Source: Liolophura sinensis
Taxonomy: Eukaryota; Mollusca; Polyplacophora; Chitonida; Chitonidae
Reading direction: 5' to 3'
Assembly (NCBI RefSeq): GCF_032854445.1
Contig: NC_088305.1
Span: forward strand, 19,701,717-19,765,716
DNA: 64,000 nt
How positions within the stretch are numbered: position 1 is the first letter of the stretch; each line of letters begins with the position of its first letter. The position numbers and the translations under genes were made by a program. Shown here piece after piece: positions 1-10,344 of the stretch. A model generated the notes under the pieces. That model saw nothing but the letters and a program-made list of their open reading frames with translations. It was not told where the DNA came from and made no database searches.

Positions 1-935
1 GAGTGCTGATGATAATGAGGGTGCTGGTGATGCTGAGAGTGCTGGTGATGCTGAGAGTGCTGGTGATGATGAGAGTTCTGGTGATGATGAGAGTGTTGCT
101 GATGATGAGAGTCCTGCTGATGATTAGAGTGCTCGTGATGATGAGAGTGCTGGTGATGATGAGAGTGCTGGTGATGATGAGGGTGCTGGTTATGCTAAGA
201 GTGCTGCTGATGCTCAGAGTTCTGATGATGCTGAGGGTGCTGGTGATGCCAAGAGTGCTGCTGATGATGAGAGTGCTGCTGTTGATGAGAGAACCGATGA
301 TACTGAGAGTGCTGATGATGCTGAGGGTGCTGGTGATGCTAAGAGTGCTGCTGATGCTCGGAGTTCTGAAGATGCTGAGAGTGCTGATGATGCTGAGAGC
401 GTTAATGATGCTGAGAGTGCTGAAGGACCCTGAGAGTAATTACGATGCGGAGAATATTTAAGGTGCTGAGAGTGTTGGTGATGCTGAGAGTGCTGACGAT
501 GCCGAGAATGCTGATGACGCTGACGATATTGAGAGTTCTTACGCTACTGAGAGTCCTGCTGATGATGAGAGTGTTGGTGATGCTGAGAGTGCTTACGATG
601 CTGAGAGTGCTGGTGATGATGACAGTGCTGGTGATGATGACAGTGCTGGTGATGCTGAGAGTGCTCACGATGCTGAGACTTTTGCTGATGATGAGAGTGC
701 AGGTGATGCTGAAGGTGGTAACGATGCTGAGAGTGCTGGTGATGCTGAGAATGCTTACGATGTCGAGAGTGCTGGTGATGATGACAGTGCTGTTGCTGAT
801 GATGAGAGTGCTGGTGATGCTGAGAGTGCTTACGATGCCGAGAGTGCTGGTGATGATGAGAGTGCTGTTGGTGATGATGATAACGCTGCTGCTGCTGCTG
901 AGAGTGCTGATAATGAGAGTGCTGACGATGATCAT
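1..935. repeat. 18-bp degenerate minisatellite
   Basis: About 50 degenerate copies of an 18-bp unit, roughly GCTGGTGATGATGAGAGT, run from the left edge to about 935. The period is a multiple of three and the unit has no stops, so several frames stay open. One plus-strand frame reads SAGDDE-like hexapeptides (open 128-433, then in another frame 462-980) but is broken by TAG at 125-127, TGA at 431-433 and a frame change. The array lies beyond the last visible exon of the minus-strand transporter gene, so it is best read as intronic satellite DNA. An acidic repeat exon is possible but not supported. Confidence 0.85.
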
Positions 936-1116
936 TGTAATTCAGTAGGCATGAATTACCAACATGCCGAGGACGTTTAAATACACCTGGAATGTATCAT
1001 CGGATCAAGACCTTCAATTTTCTATTACATTACATAAAATGCTCTTAGTCATGATACCTCAACTTGCTGTGGATGTGAAGTATGTCTTATTTTACCGCAT
1101 GTGTAGTATGTCTTAC

Positions 1117-1261
1117 CTTAGAAGGGTATGCTGAGAAGATGTAAAAGGCGAGAATATAGAAGGCGATTCCGCCCAAAGCCACCAAGTTTTCGGGGCTGTT
1201 GAGCCCCACCTCCACGATGATGTACACAACGATGAATATGAACATCCCTATGTGAAGCAGC
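1117..1261 (-). CDS. Transporter gene, third visible exon with TM3-TM4
   Basis: This 145-bp exon sits between an acceptor ending TTTCACTTGTAG and a GTAAGA donor (plus 1112-1116). After completing the shared tryptophan codon it reads LLHIGMFIFIVVYIIVEVGL, then NSPENLVALGG, then a second hydrophobic helix ending SAYPSK. The PEN-L-x-x-GG pattern between two helices is the clearest SLC28-family signature in the window. It is too short to appear as a conventional long open frame. Confidence 0.78.
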
Positions 1262-1399
1262 CTACAAGTGAAATAGAAAATAAGAAGCAGTCCTCACGTA
1301 ATATAGGAGTATTTCTTACATAATACAGGACCTGACCACCATCATATTATAAGTGAAAATTATTCGGTGAGCCGTTAAACATCAATCATGTAATAAATA

Positions 1400-1470
<71 letters not shown>

Positions 1471-4400
1471 ACATAAATATAGGGAGTATCCCTTACATAG
1501 TATAGGTGAATTATTTTATTTAATATAGTATTAATTTCTTTATGGAATACTAATTATTGTAAATATTAATATGCATATAATATGGGAAATATTTGTGACA
1601 CAAAATAAAGGAAATATTCTTCTCATAATACAGGACGTAACAGGAAGCATTTCTTATTTCATGTAAGCCATGACTCATGACATAAATTACTAACTAAGCA
1701 AATGAAATGACAGCCAGTATTTTTTTATTTTGTGATTAAACCTCGCTGCACTCAGCAGCACTCTCGTACAGTGTTAACAACATCAGCGTTTCCCACAGGT
1801 TCCAAAGAAACAGGTTTAAGGTCCTTTTTCATTTCAAATCACGCTGCATTTGTCGCTTGATGAGACACTGATTGGATAATACTGCCACACAGGCATATTA
1901 GGTTGTTGATTCATTCTAAATTTCTGCATTGCTGTCAAGCATCTAATTAAAATATATCAGCATTTTATCTGTTTTGTATAGTAACCCACCTCACTGGGGG
2001 TTACCAAGATAACAAAATGCTATGAATTCACTTCCAGCAACCTCAGCTAAAAAATGGGGGTCATGCTATGATGATCTTTTATATATTGTAGAGAAAGGAG
2101 AAAGTGCAAGCTGTATGTGGTGGTATGACATAGTACCACGCAAACGTTGGGACATATATATTTTGAGGTTGAAGCTGATAAATTTTCTACTCAAACAGTA
2201 AGGCATATCAAAGCGCTCGTGTGATCTGTAACCTCAAACCACAGTGCTGTTTGCCTGGGATTTTGCAGATCCATACTCCTTACAGCGCATGCGTTGCTCT
2301 CTACCTTTCGCTTTACATCACTGCCACCGCTAGAAAATTATTTATTTATTTGATTGGTTTTTTACGTCGCACTCAAGAATACTTCACTTATACGACGGCA
2401 ACCAGTATTATGGCGGGTTTAATCGGGCAGACCCCGGGGGAAACCCACGACCATCCGCAAGTTACTGACAGAGCTTCCCAAGTACGGTGGGAGAAGAAGC
2501 CAGCATGAGCTGGACCTGAAGTAAATTTTGTACAGAAATCTTGAACAACACCGAGGTCACTGGGGTCACGGTGATGAGGCAGAAAGTGATGTCAGAAAAA
2601 ACAAACAATCCGGCCCAAGATTTGTCTAACAATACTTCATACACATGCATTCTCTGTATCTAAAAAACATGATTCTAACCAAAACCCTAAAACAATTTTA
2701 TTGATGAATACTGATAAAATAGTTCCGCGGGATGACACAAGTGATGTGGTCAAGCCTAAACAAGCCTACGTGCTAGTTAAATGGTGGCAGTGATGTAAAG
2801 CGAAAAGTAGAGAGTGACACAGCCGCTGTAAGGAGTGTGCCTCCGATCAAGTCTGTCAGCGGTGTAGGAGTCACTTCAGAGTTGACCTCTGTAAGAAGGT
2901 TGACCTGCATGACTGATCGAACAGCCTGTAACTGAGATACCGGCGTCTCTGCCGAGATGTACATACTTTAGACTGGCCTTATCACGTAGCACTACATAAC
3001 ATGCTGTACATATCAGACGAGGTGAGTGCCTCACCCTATATGCTATCAATCAACTGTCGAGAGGGTCTACATTTGTAACAGGCCTTTGTACGGTGAATCC
3101 ATGTTGGCAGATAACATTGTACGATTACTCTTTCCTCGACAGACCATTAGAATCTATCGATAGCAGGTTCTTTATACACGAGAGGAACCTATTTTACGAT
3201 ATACTCTTGTCTCAGATTTAACTTTAGTGTATGTATAGATTTTTAGGCAGAGCAATTACATGTATGTACCTTGCATAGTCCCCTTGAAGACTGTGTTGGT
3301 AAAAGCAGCAGTTACAGTTGTTCTGTTTATTTTATCACCGTTCAAATCCAGCTCATGCTGGCTACCTCTCCCGCCGAACGTGAAAAGGAAGGTTTGACAG
3401 CAACCTGCGGATGATCATAGGTTTTCCCCAAGCTGTATCCAGTTTCCTTCCATCATAATGCTGGCCGCCGTCGTGTTTGCGATTATATACCTGATTTATT
3501 TGATTGGTGTTTTACACCGTGGTCAAGGACATTTCAACTTTCAAACTCAGCAAGGGGGCCTCCGTGACTGAGGGGATAAGCACGCCAGCGCGGTGCCATG
3601 ACTCAGGAGCCTCTCACAAATGCGATCGCTGCGAGCTCAAGTCCAGCTCATGCTGGCTTACTCTCTGGCCGTAGGTGGAAAGGTCTGCCAACAACCTCCG
3701 GATGGTCCTGGGTTTCCCCAGGGCTCAGAGTGATGTCATTTATACCTTTTGTTTCATCACAAGACATAAGCAGTGTCAAAAGCAGATTTTGCCATTTTAA
3801 GGCGCTTTTCTAAGGGAATTCCCGTCATAATAAAAATATATAATAACGTAAACTGAAATCATTTCCACGTTTGATGTCTAGTTGGAGAGTTGTAAGCTAT
3901 AACGAAGTATCGTGCTGGTTCACGCAATCAAATGTTTATAAATGGAAAAAAATTAAAATAATTTCAATGGAACTCTACATTCACCAAACTATTTCGTGAT
4001 TTATAACACGTTATCAAACTCTTGTCACTTCTGGTTTTAAACAAGTTTTCATCATTCTTCCGTGCTTTCTGATATGCATTGCCAAAGTCAATGGTAGTAT
4101 AGAGAGAGAGAGAAAGAGCTCAAATTATTGGTGTGTACGACGTATGGCTTGCTATGCCTTCTCCCTTTATACAGAACAGACCTGGCCCTTTCCCACCTCA
4201 TAGGCTCTGGAAATTTGCATATTACCCTACAGCCAACAGGACATACAATCAACGAATTTAAGGGTTCCACATATTTAAACATTTGTATTCTACCATATCT
4301 CTGCGAAACGTTCACATAATTCTTATAAAAAGCATATATACATAGTCTCGTGTACATCTAGGGCACTACATTTGACGTTTTTTTCACTGAGTTTGGAGCA

Positions 4401-7400
4401 TTTTAATCACATCAAAAGTAATAAAGTGGACACTAATTTTTGCAGAAAAATCCAAAACGTTCTTCTAGGGATACAAAACTGGTTTCAAATACTTATATTA
4501 GACTGAAAAAGGCATTACACTATGCATTTAACGTCATCCAACAGGCTGATGTTAAACTGATGAAGGTGGAATGGCAGGGTTTTGGATGTGGAATTGAAAT
4601 GATTAGCGTTCAAGATCCCGTCCACATCGTCAGAATATTGAATACGCATAGCGTGACGTCACCACTTTCTGTGTTGTGCTTATTTCGCGGGAATAGGTTT
4701 TCACCCTCCGTGGGCTAATAGGAACAGTGGGTTACCAAGAATCTACCAACAGGAATAGCGTACATGTACATCTCCCAAAGGACTGCCCTCATCCAGCAAA
4801 CGTTCTCATACCAATTTCCTCTAAAATACTCTCAAAATCTGTTAAAAGAAGCAGTTGCACTAAAGACCTAAGTTTTTTTTTTTTTCGTTTACGAAGTACA
4901 CGTTTCGATTGATCGAGTTCACTGACTAGGATAAATGCACCATGCAATGACTGTCGACTCAGATCTGACATAACACGGGCCGGTATGTAGTATTACTTTA
5001 TATTATGACATTTAATCAAATATGGCATCACTAGAAAAAGACCTTCAGCTAATTCTCAAAATTGTTGGTTTCGAAATTTCGTGTACCTCGATGTCCTGGA
5101 TCATCTATTACTTCTTCATAGCTATAAGCACGTGTAGGTAGTCTCATGATATGTTCTTCGTATAATTAGAAATTCGGGGTTGTAATTTTGAAAATCGCGG
5201 GCATAATTATGATTATAATATATTATATATAGTGTAAAAATGATTATGATAATTACATCGCAGGTGCCGCTCCCTACCTTCGCTTTACATCATTGCCACC
5301 TCTAGACAAACTTGATATTTGCAGCTTGTGCAACGCACGCGGGTTTGTTTAGGTTTAGCCTCGTCACTAACTTCCTAGTTCCTATCTGTAATCAACACTC
5401 GTCGATAAAATTGTTTCTTGATGAAATGTGCTCTTTAGAATCACGTTGCGCATATTTTAGATGAACAGAACGCACGCGTATCAAGTAATGATACAAACAA
5501 AGGTTGAGACAGAGTGTTTGTGTTTTCTGACATCACTTCCTGCCTCATGACCCTGGCGTTGTTAAAGATTTCTGTACAAAATTCGCTGGTGGTAGCAGTG
5601 AGGTAAATCGAACGCTGAGATCTGCGCATGTGCTGTAAGGAGTATGAAGGAGTATGATTGAATAATTTGTCTTCCATTCTGGCGGAAGTCGAACGTGACG
5701 GGAGATTAATTACATTTTATTTATTCATTTATTTATTTGATTGTTGCTTTACGCCGTACCTCAAGAATATTTCACTTTTACGACGGTGGCCAGCAGTATA
5801 GTGGGAGGAAAGCGGACACAACGTGGAGAAAACCCACGACCATCCGCAGATTGCTGGCAGACCGAGATTAATTATAAACTTACCATTTCAGAACCTTGAC
5901 TGGCCGAGCAGTCAATGAGAGGGTAGGGCATGAGCACTTCTCTGTGATGGGCCTCTTGATGAAGCTCCAAATTGTTGCCGCCAAAAAGTACAAGACAACA
6001 AGGGCGGTTACAACCAACAGCCGAAGCGAACCCTCGTCCCCAAAACGGTAATACATGGCATATCCAAAATACAAGAAGTAAAGTCCCACGAAAACAACAA
6101 TGAGGACTGCTCGTATTGGGGTTTTGTGCTTGGTGTAGAATTCAGACAAATCCTCTTGGATAACAGCAACTTTACTTTGGCAACAGTTCGCGTCATCCTC
6201 ATCTATCACGTCAGTTTCCATCGATTCCCGGCCGTGGGTAGGGATACTCTCACTTTTGTCCTACGATGCAAGAATAATACTCATTTAGTGTCATTCATTC
6301 ATTGAGTAGTTGACTGACTGGTTGATTGTTTATTGAATACCACATACCGTACTCAAGAATATTTCACTTATACAACGGCAACTTGCATTATGGTGGGAGG
6401 AAACTTGGAAGAGCCTGGAATCAGCAGGTTGCTGGCAAACCTTCACACGTACGTCCGAAGAGGAAGCCAGCATAAGCTGGACTTGAACCCACAGCCGCCG
6501 CATTGGTGAGAGGTTCATGGGTTCTTAACCCCCGCCATCACGACTTTCACTTATATGATGGAGGTCATTGTTATGGGTGGAGGAAAACGGAATGAAGTTT
6601 CCCATCTGTACGGAATTGCAAGCCATATTTGGCGGAAAACAAGCGGTCTTCAACGAATATAAGACTTTGCAAAACGGTCACACGAGCAGCGTCGACCGCT
6701 TACTGTCGTCAAGGCGTGTGTTTCACTTAGTGTTTCACTTAGATACAATGTTAGATCAAGCTCATATGTGCAGGAATTCTTAAAATGACAGTTCTTGTTA
6801 TAAAAAAAACCTTTCTCAGTTCCATAAATAATTAATTAAAGAAAAAGTTTATTTCTTTCTTTATTTATTTATTTATTTGATTGTTGTTTAAAGCCATGCT
6901 CAGAATTTTTCCGTTATGTCATGCCGGACAGTTCTTTGGGGGGGGGGGGGAGAAAACCGAAGTACCAGACCCAAACCAACGACCTTTGGCAACTTTCCTA
7001 CATGTGACGCATAAGCCCACCACGTGATACTGTGTCACACTCAACATAATATCCTGTAAGTCTAATACAATATCTGTGTTGAATTAACAGAATTTTTTTT
7101 GACTTGATTTGTGTTTGACGCCATATTCATGAATATTTCACATACCACGGCGGTCAACATTATCGTGGGAGGAAACCGCGCAGGCCCCGGGGGAAACCCA
7201 AGACCATCCACAGGTTGCTGAGAGACCTTCCCACGTAGGGCCGGAGAGTGAATTAATAGGATATATGTGCTATATTTACAAGAATAATCTGCTACAACGA
7301 CAGCATATTATACAAGTTACATCCATCTGACTTTCCCTTAAATTTAACTGATTACTTTTTGGAGAGTTAAATTCTTTCCCTCAGTGATGACGGATTACAC

Positions 7401-7900
7401 TTCCATAGAATTTACTGATTAATGCGTTCTCAGATTTATTCGTTATAAGGATCGGATTAATTCCTTATCAGGGACGGATTAATCCGTTATCATGAATGGA
7501 TTCATTCGTTATCAGGAACGGATTAATTCGTTATCAGGAATGACTTAATCCGTCCCACCACCACTTCTCATGACAAAGTTACCTTTCATTCTATTCCCGG
7601 TGAAAGCAATTGTGACGTCATGACGTCACAGAAAATTGAACAATTGTAACCAATGCGTAGGACATCCGGTTGATCTATTTGCAAAAATACAGCTTATGAT
7701 TGAGTACTCTTGGTTGACAGTTTGGAAAGGTCTGTTGACCGGGAATATCTATACTCAATTCTCCGTCTTACCGTGTTGTACGATGTCATCCCAACAAACT
7801 CTACGTCATCATAGGCATAGCCATCATTGCCATAAACGTAGTGATCAGGGCCTCCATTGTACCTCTTCCTTGATTCCATGCTGAGAGACCTTGTGCCAGT
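1117..7900 (-). CDS. SLC28-type concentrative nucleoside transporter, 5' half (three exons)
   Basis: Concentrative nucleoside transporters are plasma-membrane sodium- or proton-coupled symporters that import nucleosides. Three exons are visible: 7900-7772, 6260-5884 and 1261-1117. Each is bounded by AG/GT sites and the phases agree (0, then 2), giving about 210 residues from the likely ATG at 7879. The N-terminus is hydrophilic and tyrosine/aspartate-rich. A basic stretch ending TKHKTPIR precedes two membrane helices and the motif YRFGDEGS. Exon 3 adds two more helices around SPENLVALGG, matching the conserved PEN-L-S/A-GG region of the family. The catalytic core (remaining helices, about 400 residues) must lie left of position 1. 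An upstream non-coding or coding exon may exist because the first exon begins at a splice acceptor. The family call rests on recalled motif similarity and should be confirmed by search. Confidence 0.8.
1400..1466. repeat. (AATC)n microsatellite
   Basis: About 16 uninterrupted tetranucleotide AATC repeats in the intron left of the second visible transporter exon. Confidence 0.95.
2273..2840. mobile_element. Fold-back (MITE-like) element, copy 1, split by a SINE
   Basis: The arm 2273-2332 (ACTCCTTACAGC to CTTTACATCACTGCCACC) recurs in reverse complement at 2781-2840 with roughly 80 percent identity. The middle part 2516-2610 recurs in reverse orientation near 5508-5585 in a second copy. A SINE occupies most of 2336-2515 next to the left arm. 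Long terminal inverted repeats with no coding capacity suggest a non-autonomous fold-back DNA element; the family is unknown. Confidence 0.6.
2336..2520 (-). mobile_element. tRNA-derived SINE (family 1), 5'-truncated
   Basis: On the plus strand it begins with the poly(TTTA) 3' tail and GATTGGTTTTTTACGTCGC. It continues through the GGGGGAAACCCACGACCATCCGC core to AGCCAGCATGAGCTGGACCTGAA. The tRNA-like head is missing. It sits inside fold-back element copy 1. Confidence 0.85.
3343..3541. mobile_element. Two abutting SINE (family 1) fragments in opposite orientation
   Basis: 3343-3480 is a plus-orientation body fragment (TCCAGCTCATGCTGGC to ATGCTGGCCGCCGTCGT) that lacks both head and 3' tail. 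3490-3541 is the tail of a minus-orientation copy (TTTATTTGATTGGTGTTTTA). Confidence 0.75.
3555..3740 (+). mobile_element. SINE (family 1) with tRNA-like head, 3'-truncated
   Basis: Starts GGGGGCCTCCGTGACTGAGG, continues through CGCCAGCGCGGTGCCATGAC and a B-box-like GAGCTCAAGTCC, and ends in the GGGTTTCCCCAGGGCT core before the 3' tail. Confidence 0.8.
3741..5263. other. Intronic DNA without recognised genes
   Basis: AT-rich sequence inside the second visible intron of the transporter gene. Only short open frames of no recognisable family are present, plus a short (GA)n tract near 4099. Confidence 0.6.
5264..5646. mobile_element. Fold-back (MITE-like) element, copy 2
   Basis: Left arm 5264-5303 (CTACCTTCGCTTTACATC) and right arm 5588-5646 (reverse complement of CTCCTTACAGCACATGCG) match the arms of copy 1. 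The middle 5508-5585 matches copy 1 in reverse orientation. No coding capacity. Confidence 0.55.
5717..5870 (-). mobile_element. SINE (family 1), 5'-truncated
   Basis: Starts with the TTTATTTATTTGATTG tail, then TTTACGCCGTACCTCAAGAA and ACCCACGACCATCCGCAG. It ends only about 13 bp before the 3' end of the second visible transporter exon. Confidence 0.85.
5884..6260 (-). CDS. Transporter gene, second visible exon with TM1-TM2
   Basis: This 377-bp exon lies between an acceptor ending TTGCATCGTAG (plus 6261-6262) and a GTAAGT donor (plus 5879-5883). It enters in phase 0 and leaves in phase 2. It encodes an acidic stretch (VIDEDDANC), a DLSEFYTKHK segment and two hydrophobic helices separated by YYRFGDEGSLR. 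Its last two bases TG join the first base G of the next exon to make a tryptophan codon. Confidence 0.8.
6322..6530 (-). mobile_element. SINE (family 1)
   Basis: Diverged minus-orientation copy running from GATTGTTTATTGAATACC through TATGGTGGGAGGAAAC to ACCGCATTGGTGAGAGG-like sequence. It lies about 60 bp right of the acceptor of the second visible exon. Confidence 0.8.
6862..6985 (-). mobile_element. Diverged SINE (family 1) fragment
   Basis: TTTATTTATTTATTTGATTG tail followed by a degraded body interrupted by a G homopolymer near 6940. Confidence 0.55.
7098..7248 (-). mobile_element. SINE (family 1), 5'-truncated
   Basis: GTTTGACGCCATATTCATGA through GGAAACCGCGCAGGCCCC and CCCAAGACCATCCACAGG to TTCCCACGTAGGGCCGGAG; same family in minus orientation. 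Confidence 0.8.
7436..7555. repeat. Tandem GGATTAAT-CGTTATCAGG repeat
   Basis: About five degenerate copies of a 21-22 bp unit of the form GGATTAATCCGTTATCAGGA. Several copies contain the palindrome GGATTAATCC or a close variant. The array lies in the intron between the first two visible transporter exons. Confidence 0.75.
7611..7630. promoter_or_regulatory. Palindromic double CRE (TGACGTCA x2)
   Basis: Two full consensus CRE octamers (TGACGTCA at 7613-7620 and 7621-7628) abut directly inside a perfect 20-bp palindrome, TGTGACGTCATGACGTCACA. It is about 140 bp inside the intron after the first visible transporter exon. CRE octamers bind CREB/ATF bZIP proteins; function here is inferred, not shown. 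Confidence 0.5.
7772..7900 (-). CDS. Transporter gene, first visible exon
   Basis: The exon starts after a pyrimidine-rich acceptor ending TTTTCGCAG (plus-strand CT at 7901-7902) and ends at a GTAAGA donor (plus 7767-7771). It is 129 bp, phase 0 at both ends. The first methionine codon is at 7879-7877, followed by MESRKRY and a Gly/Tyr/Asp-rich stretch. Because it begins with an acceptor, at least one exon lies further right; I did not find it. Confidence 0.65.
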
Positions 7901-8871
7901 CTGCGAAAATGACAAAGAGACAAGTCTGAAAGGTACAAAAAGGTAGTTGAAAGGTAGTTGGCAAAAGTAATCTAATCTACTTGGAACTAGTATTTATATC
8001 GGTTGAAAAGTTCGTGAAAACACAAAAATGTTGAGGGGGGGGGGGGGTAGGAGGATGCAGGCAAGTTATCTCACATATTGTTGATTAAAAACTATTTTTT
8101 TTATAAAACATTCATCTTTAATTTTGGTCGTCTTAACACGCATGGACTGAAGTAAAATTATCTCCTACAACTGGAAGAAATCAGTGCTGCGAAAGAAAAT
8201 TTAAGCTTATGCCTTGCACATCAAACTGTTAAAAAGAATGGACATGTCTCCAAATAATTCACCGCTTTACAAGATGCGTATATATGCGTATGCAGGTTCC
8301 GCCATTTACCCTCTCCTCATCCGCCTTTGAATTTATTTTTTCATCATGCATTAGGGGCGACGTGTGAGTGTTGAGGTGTCGTTCGCGTCATATATACGAT
8401 GGTATATGGCAACACGCCTGGGTTTTCAGGCTGTTGTAAACAGTACCAGCAATCTCACATCTATCCATGGTTTTGTCTCTAATACTAGAGGACTTCCGAT
8501 CAGTTATCACATACACTACTCTTATAATATATATATACCTGTCACCTGGTCAATTTTTAAAGTCGAAGCTCTCGTAGAAAGATAGAGCAAGGAGAAAGTA
8601 ATATTTTTATTTCAATGAAAAAGCACAATGCGAAGTTCTTTACCTACAAGAAGTCTGATACAACAGGTAAAACTTAATGTTACTTTACATACAAATTATA
8701 GGCTACAAAAATAAATGTGATGTTTCAAGGTTCAACGCGCTGCATTTGTCATGCAGAATTAAGGGTGCAATATCATGAATTGCTGAACGAAAGGTGACGT
8801 GAGAGGGGATACATTGAGAGGAACAGGAACAAAGGCTATGTTAGGTATAAATAGATTTATTTCATCCCAAT
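7901..8871. other. Region without recognised genes
   Basis: Immediately upstream of the first visible exon. It holds a G homopolymer at about 8034-8047 and otherwise unremarkable AT-rich sequence. An upstream exon or promoter of the transporter could be here but none is evident. Confidence 0.55.
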
Positions 8872-9079
8872 CTCTCACCAGTGCGGCCGCTTTGAGTTCA
8901 CGTCCAGCTCTTGCAGGCTTTTTCTCCGGCCGTAAATGGGAAAAGTCTGCCAGCAACCTGCGGATGGTAATGGGGTTGCCCCTGGGCTGTACCCGGTTCC
9001 CTCCAACCATGATGTTGGTCGCCGTGGCATAAGTGAAACATTCTCGAGATCGGCGTAAAACATAAATAAAATAAATAAC
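8872..9079 (+). mobile_element. SINE (family 1), 5'-truncated but with intact 3' end
   Basis: Begins inside the body at CTCTCACCAGTGCGGCCGC and continues through CTGCCAGCAACCTGCGGATG to AGATCGGCGTAAAACAT and an AAATAAAATAAATA tail. The sequence after it (9093-9260) matches the sequence after the split SINE at 23410-23450. This locus therefore preserves the SINE 3' end without the large element found at 17679-23409. Confidence 0.85.
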
Positions 9080-9092
9080 TAACTCCATGTCT

Positions 9093-9260
9093 CATCCCTC
9101 ATACACAACTGCTAATCGGATGTAATCGTAATGTCATTGTCTGCGTCAACACGCCCATCAAGGTACAAGTATTGCGGGAAGTTTCGTGAAAGAACACGAG
9201 TGGGGTTTATTATGAAGGCATATATCCATGTATTAAGCACAAGACGTTTAACCAGGTAAA
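9093..9260 (+). repeat. Paralogue of the TLR 3'-flanking segment
   Basis: CCCTCATACACAACTGCT and the next 150 bp align with diverged sequence at about 23455-23625 and 49308-49485, just 3' of TLR-A and TLR-B. No TLR-like sequence follows here; homology fades before the assembly gap. Confidence 0.7.
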
Positions 9261-9346
9261 ATTAACTGCCAGAACTTTACTTGTACATTTATGCTCACAT
9301 AAGCTCAGTTGTCCCACTCTGAATCGTGATCTTTGGAACTCCGATG

Positions 9347-9546
9347 NNNNNNNNNNNNNNNNNNNNNNNNNNNNNNNNNNNNNNNNNNNNNNNNNNNNNN
9401 NNNNNNNNNNNNNNNNNNNNNNNNNNNNNNNNNNNNNNNNNNNNNNNNNNNNNNNNNNNNNNNNNNNNNNNNNNNNNNNNNNNNNNNNNNNNNNNNNNNN
9501 NNNNNNNNNNNNNNNNNNNNNNNNNNNNNNNNNNNNNNNNNNNNNN
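9347..9546. other. Assembly gap (200 N)
   Basis: Exactly 200 unknown bases. The same 7-mer TCCGATG ends the left contig (9340-9346) and begins the right one (9547-9553), so the flanks may overlap and the gap length is probably nominal. Confidence 0.95.
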
Positions 9547-10344
9547 TCCGATGTGATCTTATATATCCATAGTGGGGTTAGTTGTTTGCCATACGTTTCA
9601 AACTTTTTACGGATTTAATTTTTTATAGAAGAGTAATGGCTTAAAATGAGGTTTTTTGTATGTATACTTGCTCTATACTTAATTTTTTCAGTCATATGAC
9701 GTGTGTGTATACTGTGTTTTCTAGTGGCAGGGCGAGTCCATGCCGTCAAAGTGCTGCCGACACTGGAGTATCATGCGGAAGACACCAGACATGACACTCG
9801 ACCCGGTCACATTATGTTGACACCGGGTTAATCAGTCCTGTCTCCTTGCTCTAACCTCTCAGTTCTGAGCGCCAAGGCAGACCGGAACATGTAGCATTTT
9901 TCAAAGCCTTTGGTGTGATCCGACCCAGGTTTGGTCCCAGGTCTCCCGACTTTGTAATAATTTAAGAGGACAATGAAGTGCTTTACTCAAAATCAAACAA
10001 AACTGAGATTATGATTGACACCAAACGCCCCCCCCCCCCCAACTCCAAAAAAAAAGATGCCATCGACCCGAATTGTCCTGGGCCGCTTCTTTGAAAGCAC
10101 AACAACTGGACATTTATTTACAATTTTCAAAATTGACTCATCCATGGTAGCCATGTAAAGAGTTATATATGCATAGTTGTTCTGTATATATAGGGCCTGC
10201 TGAGGGCTGGTGTGTATTCATCCCACACGGTTACTGTAGATCTATAGTCCAGTTCACTGTTCTCAACATGGCTGGCACTTTTAGCTGTAAAACTACGTCA
10301 GATTTTATGTGCTATGTCTTTGTATTAGTTCTTTAAGCTTGGAT
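9547..10344. other. Region without recognised genes
   Basis: Unique-looking AT-rich sequence with a C homopolymer at about 10027-10040. No recognisable coding or RNA gene. Confidence 0.5.

Noticed and set aside
3..948. Long overlapping frames of repeated MMRVLV and STLSI-type peptides at the left edge
   Set aside because: They are frames through an 18-bp stop-free minisatellite, start at non-ATG codons or inside the repeat, and lie antisense to or beyond an intron of the transporter gene.
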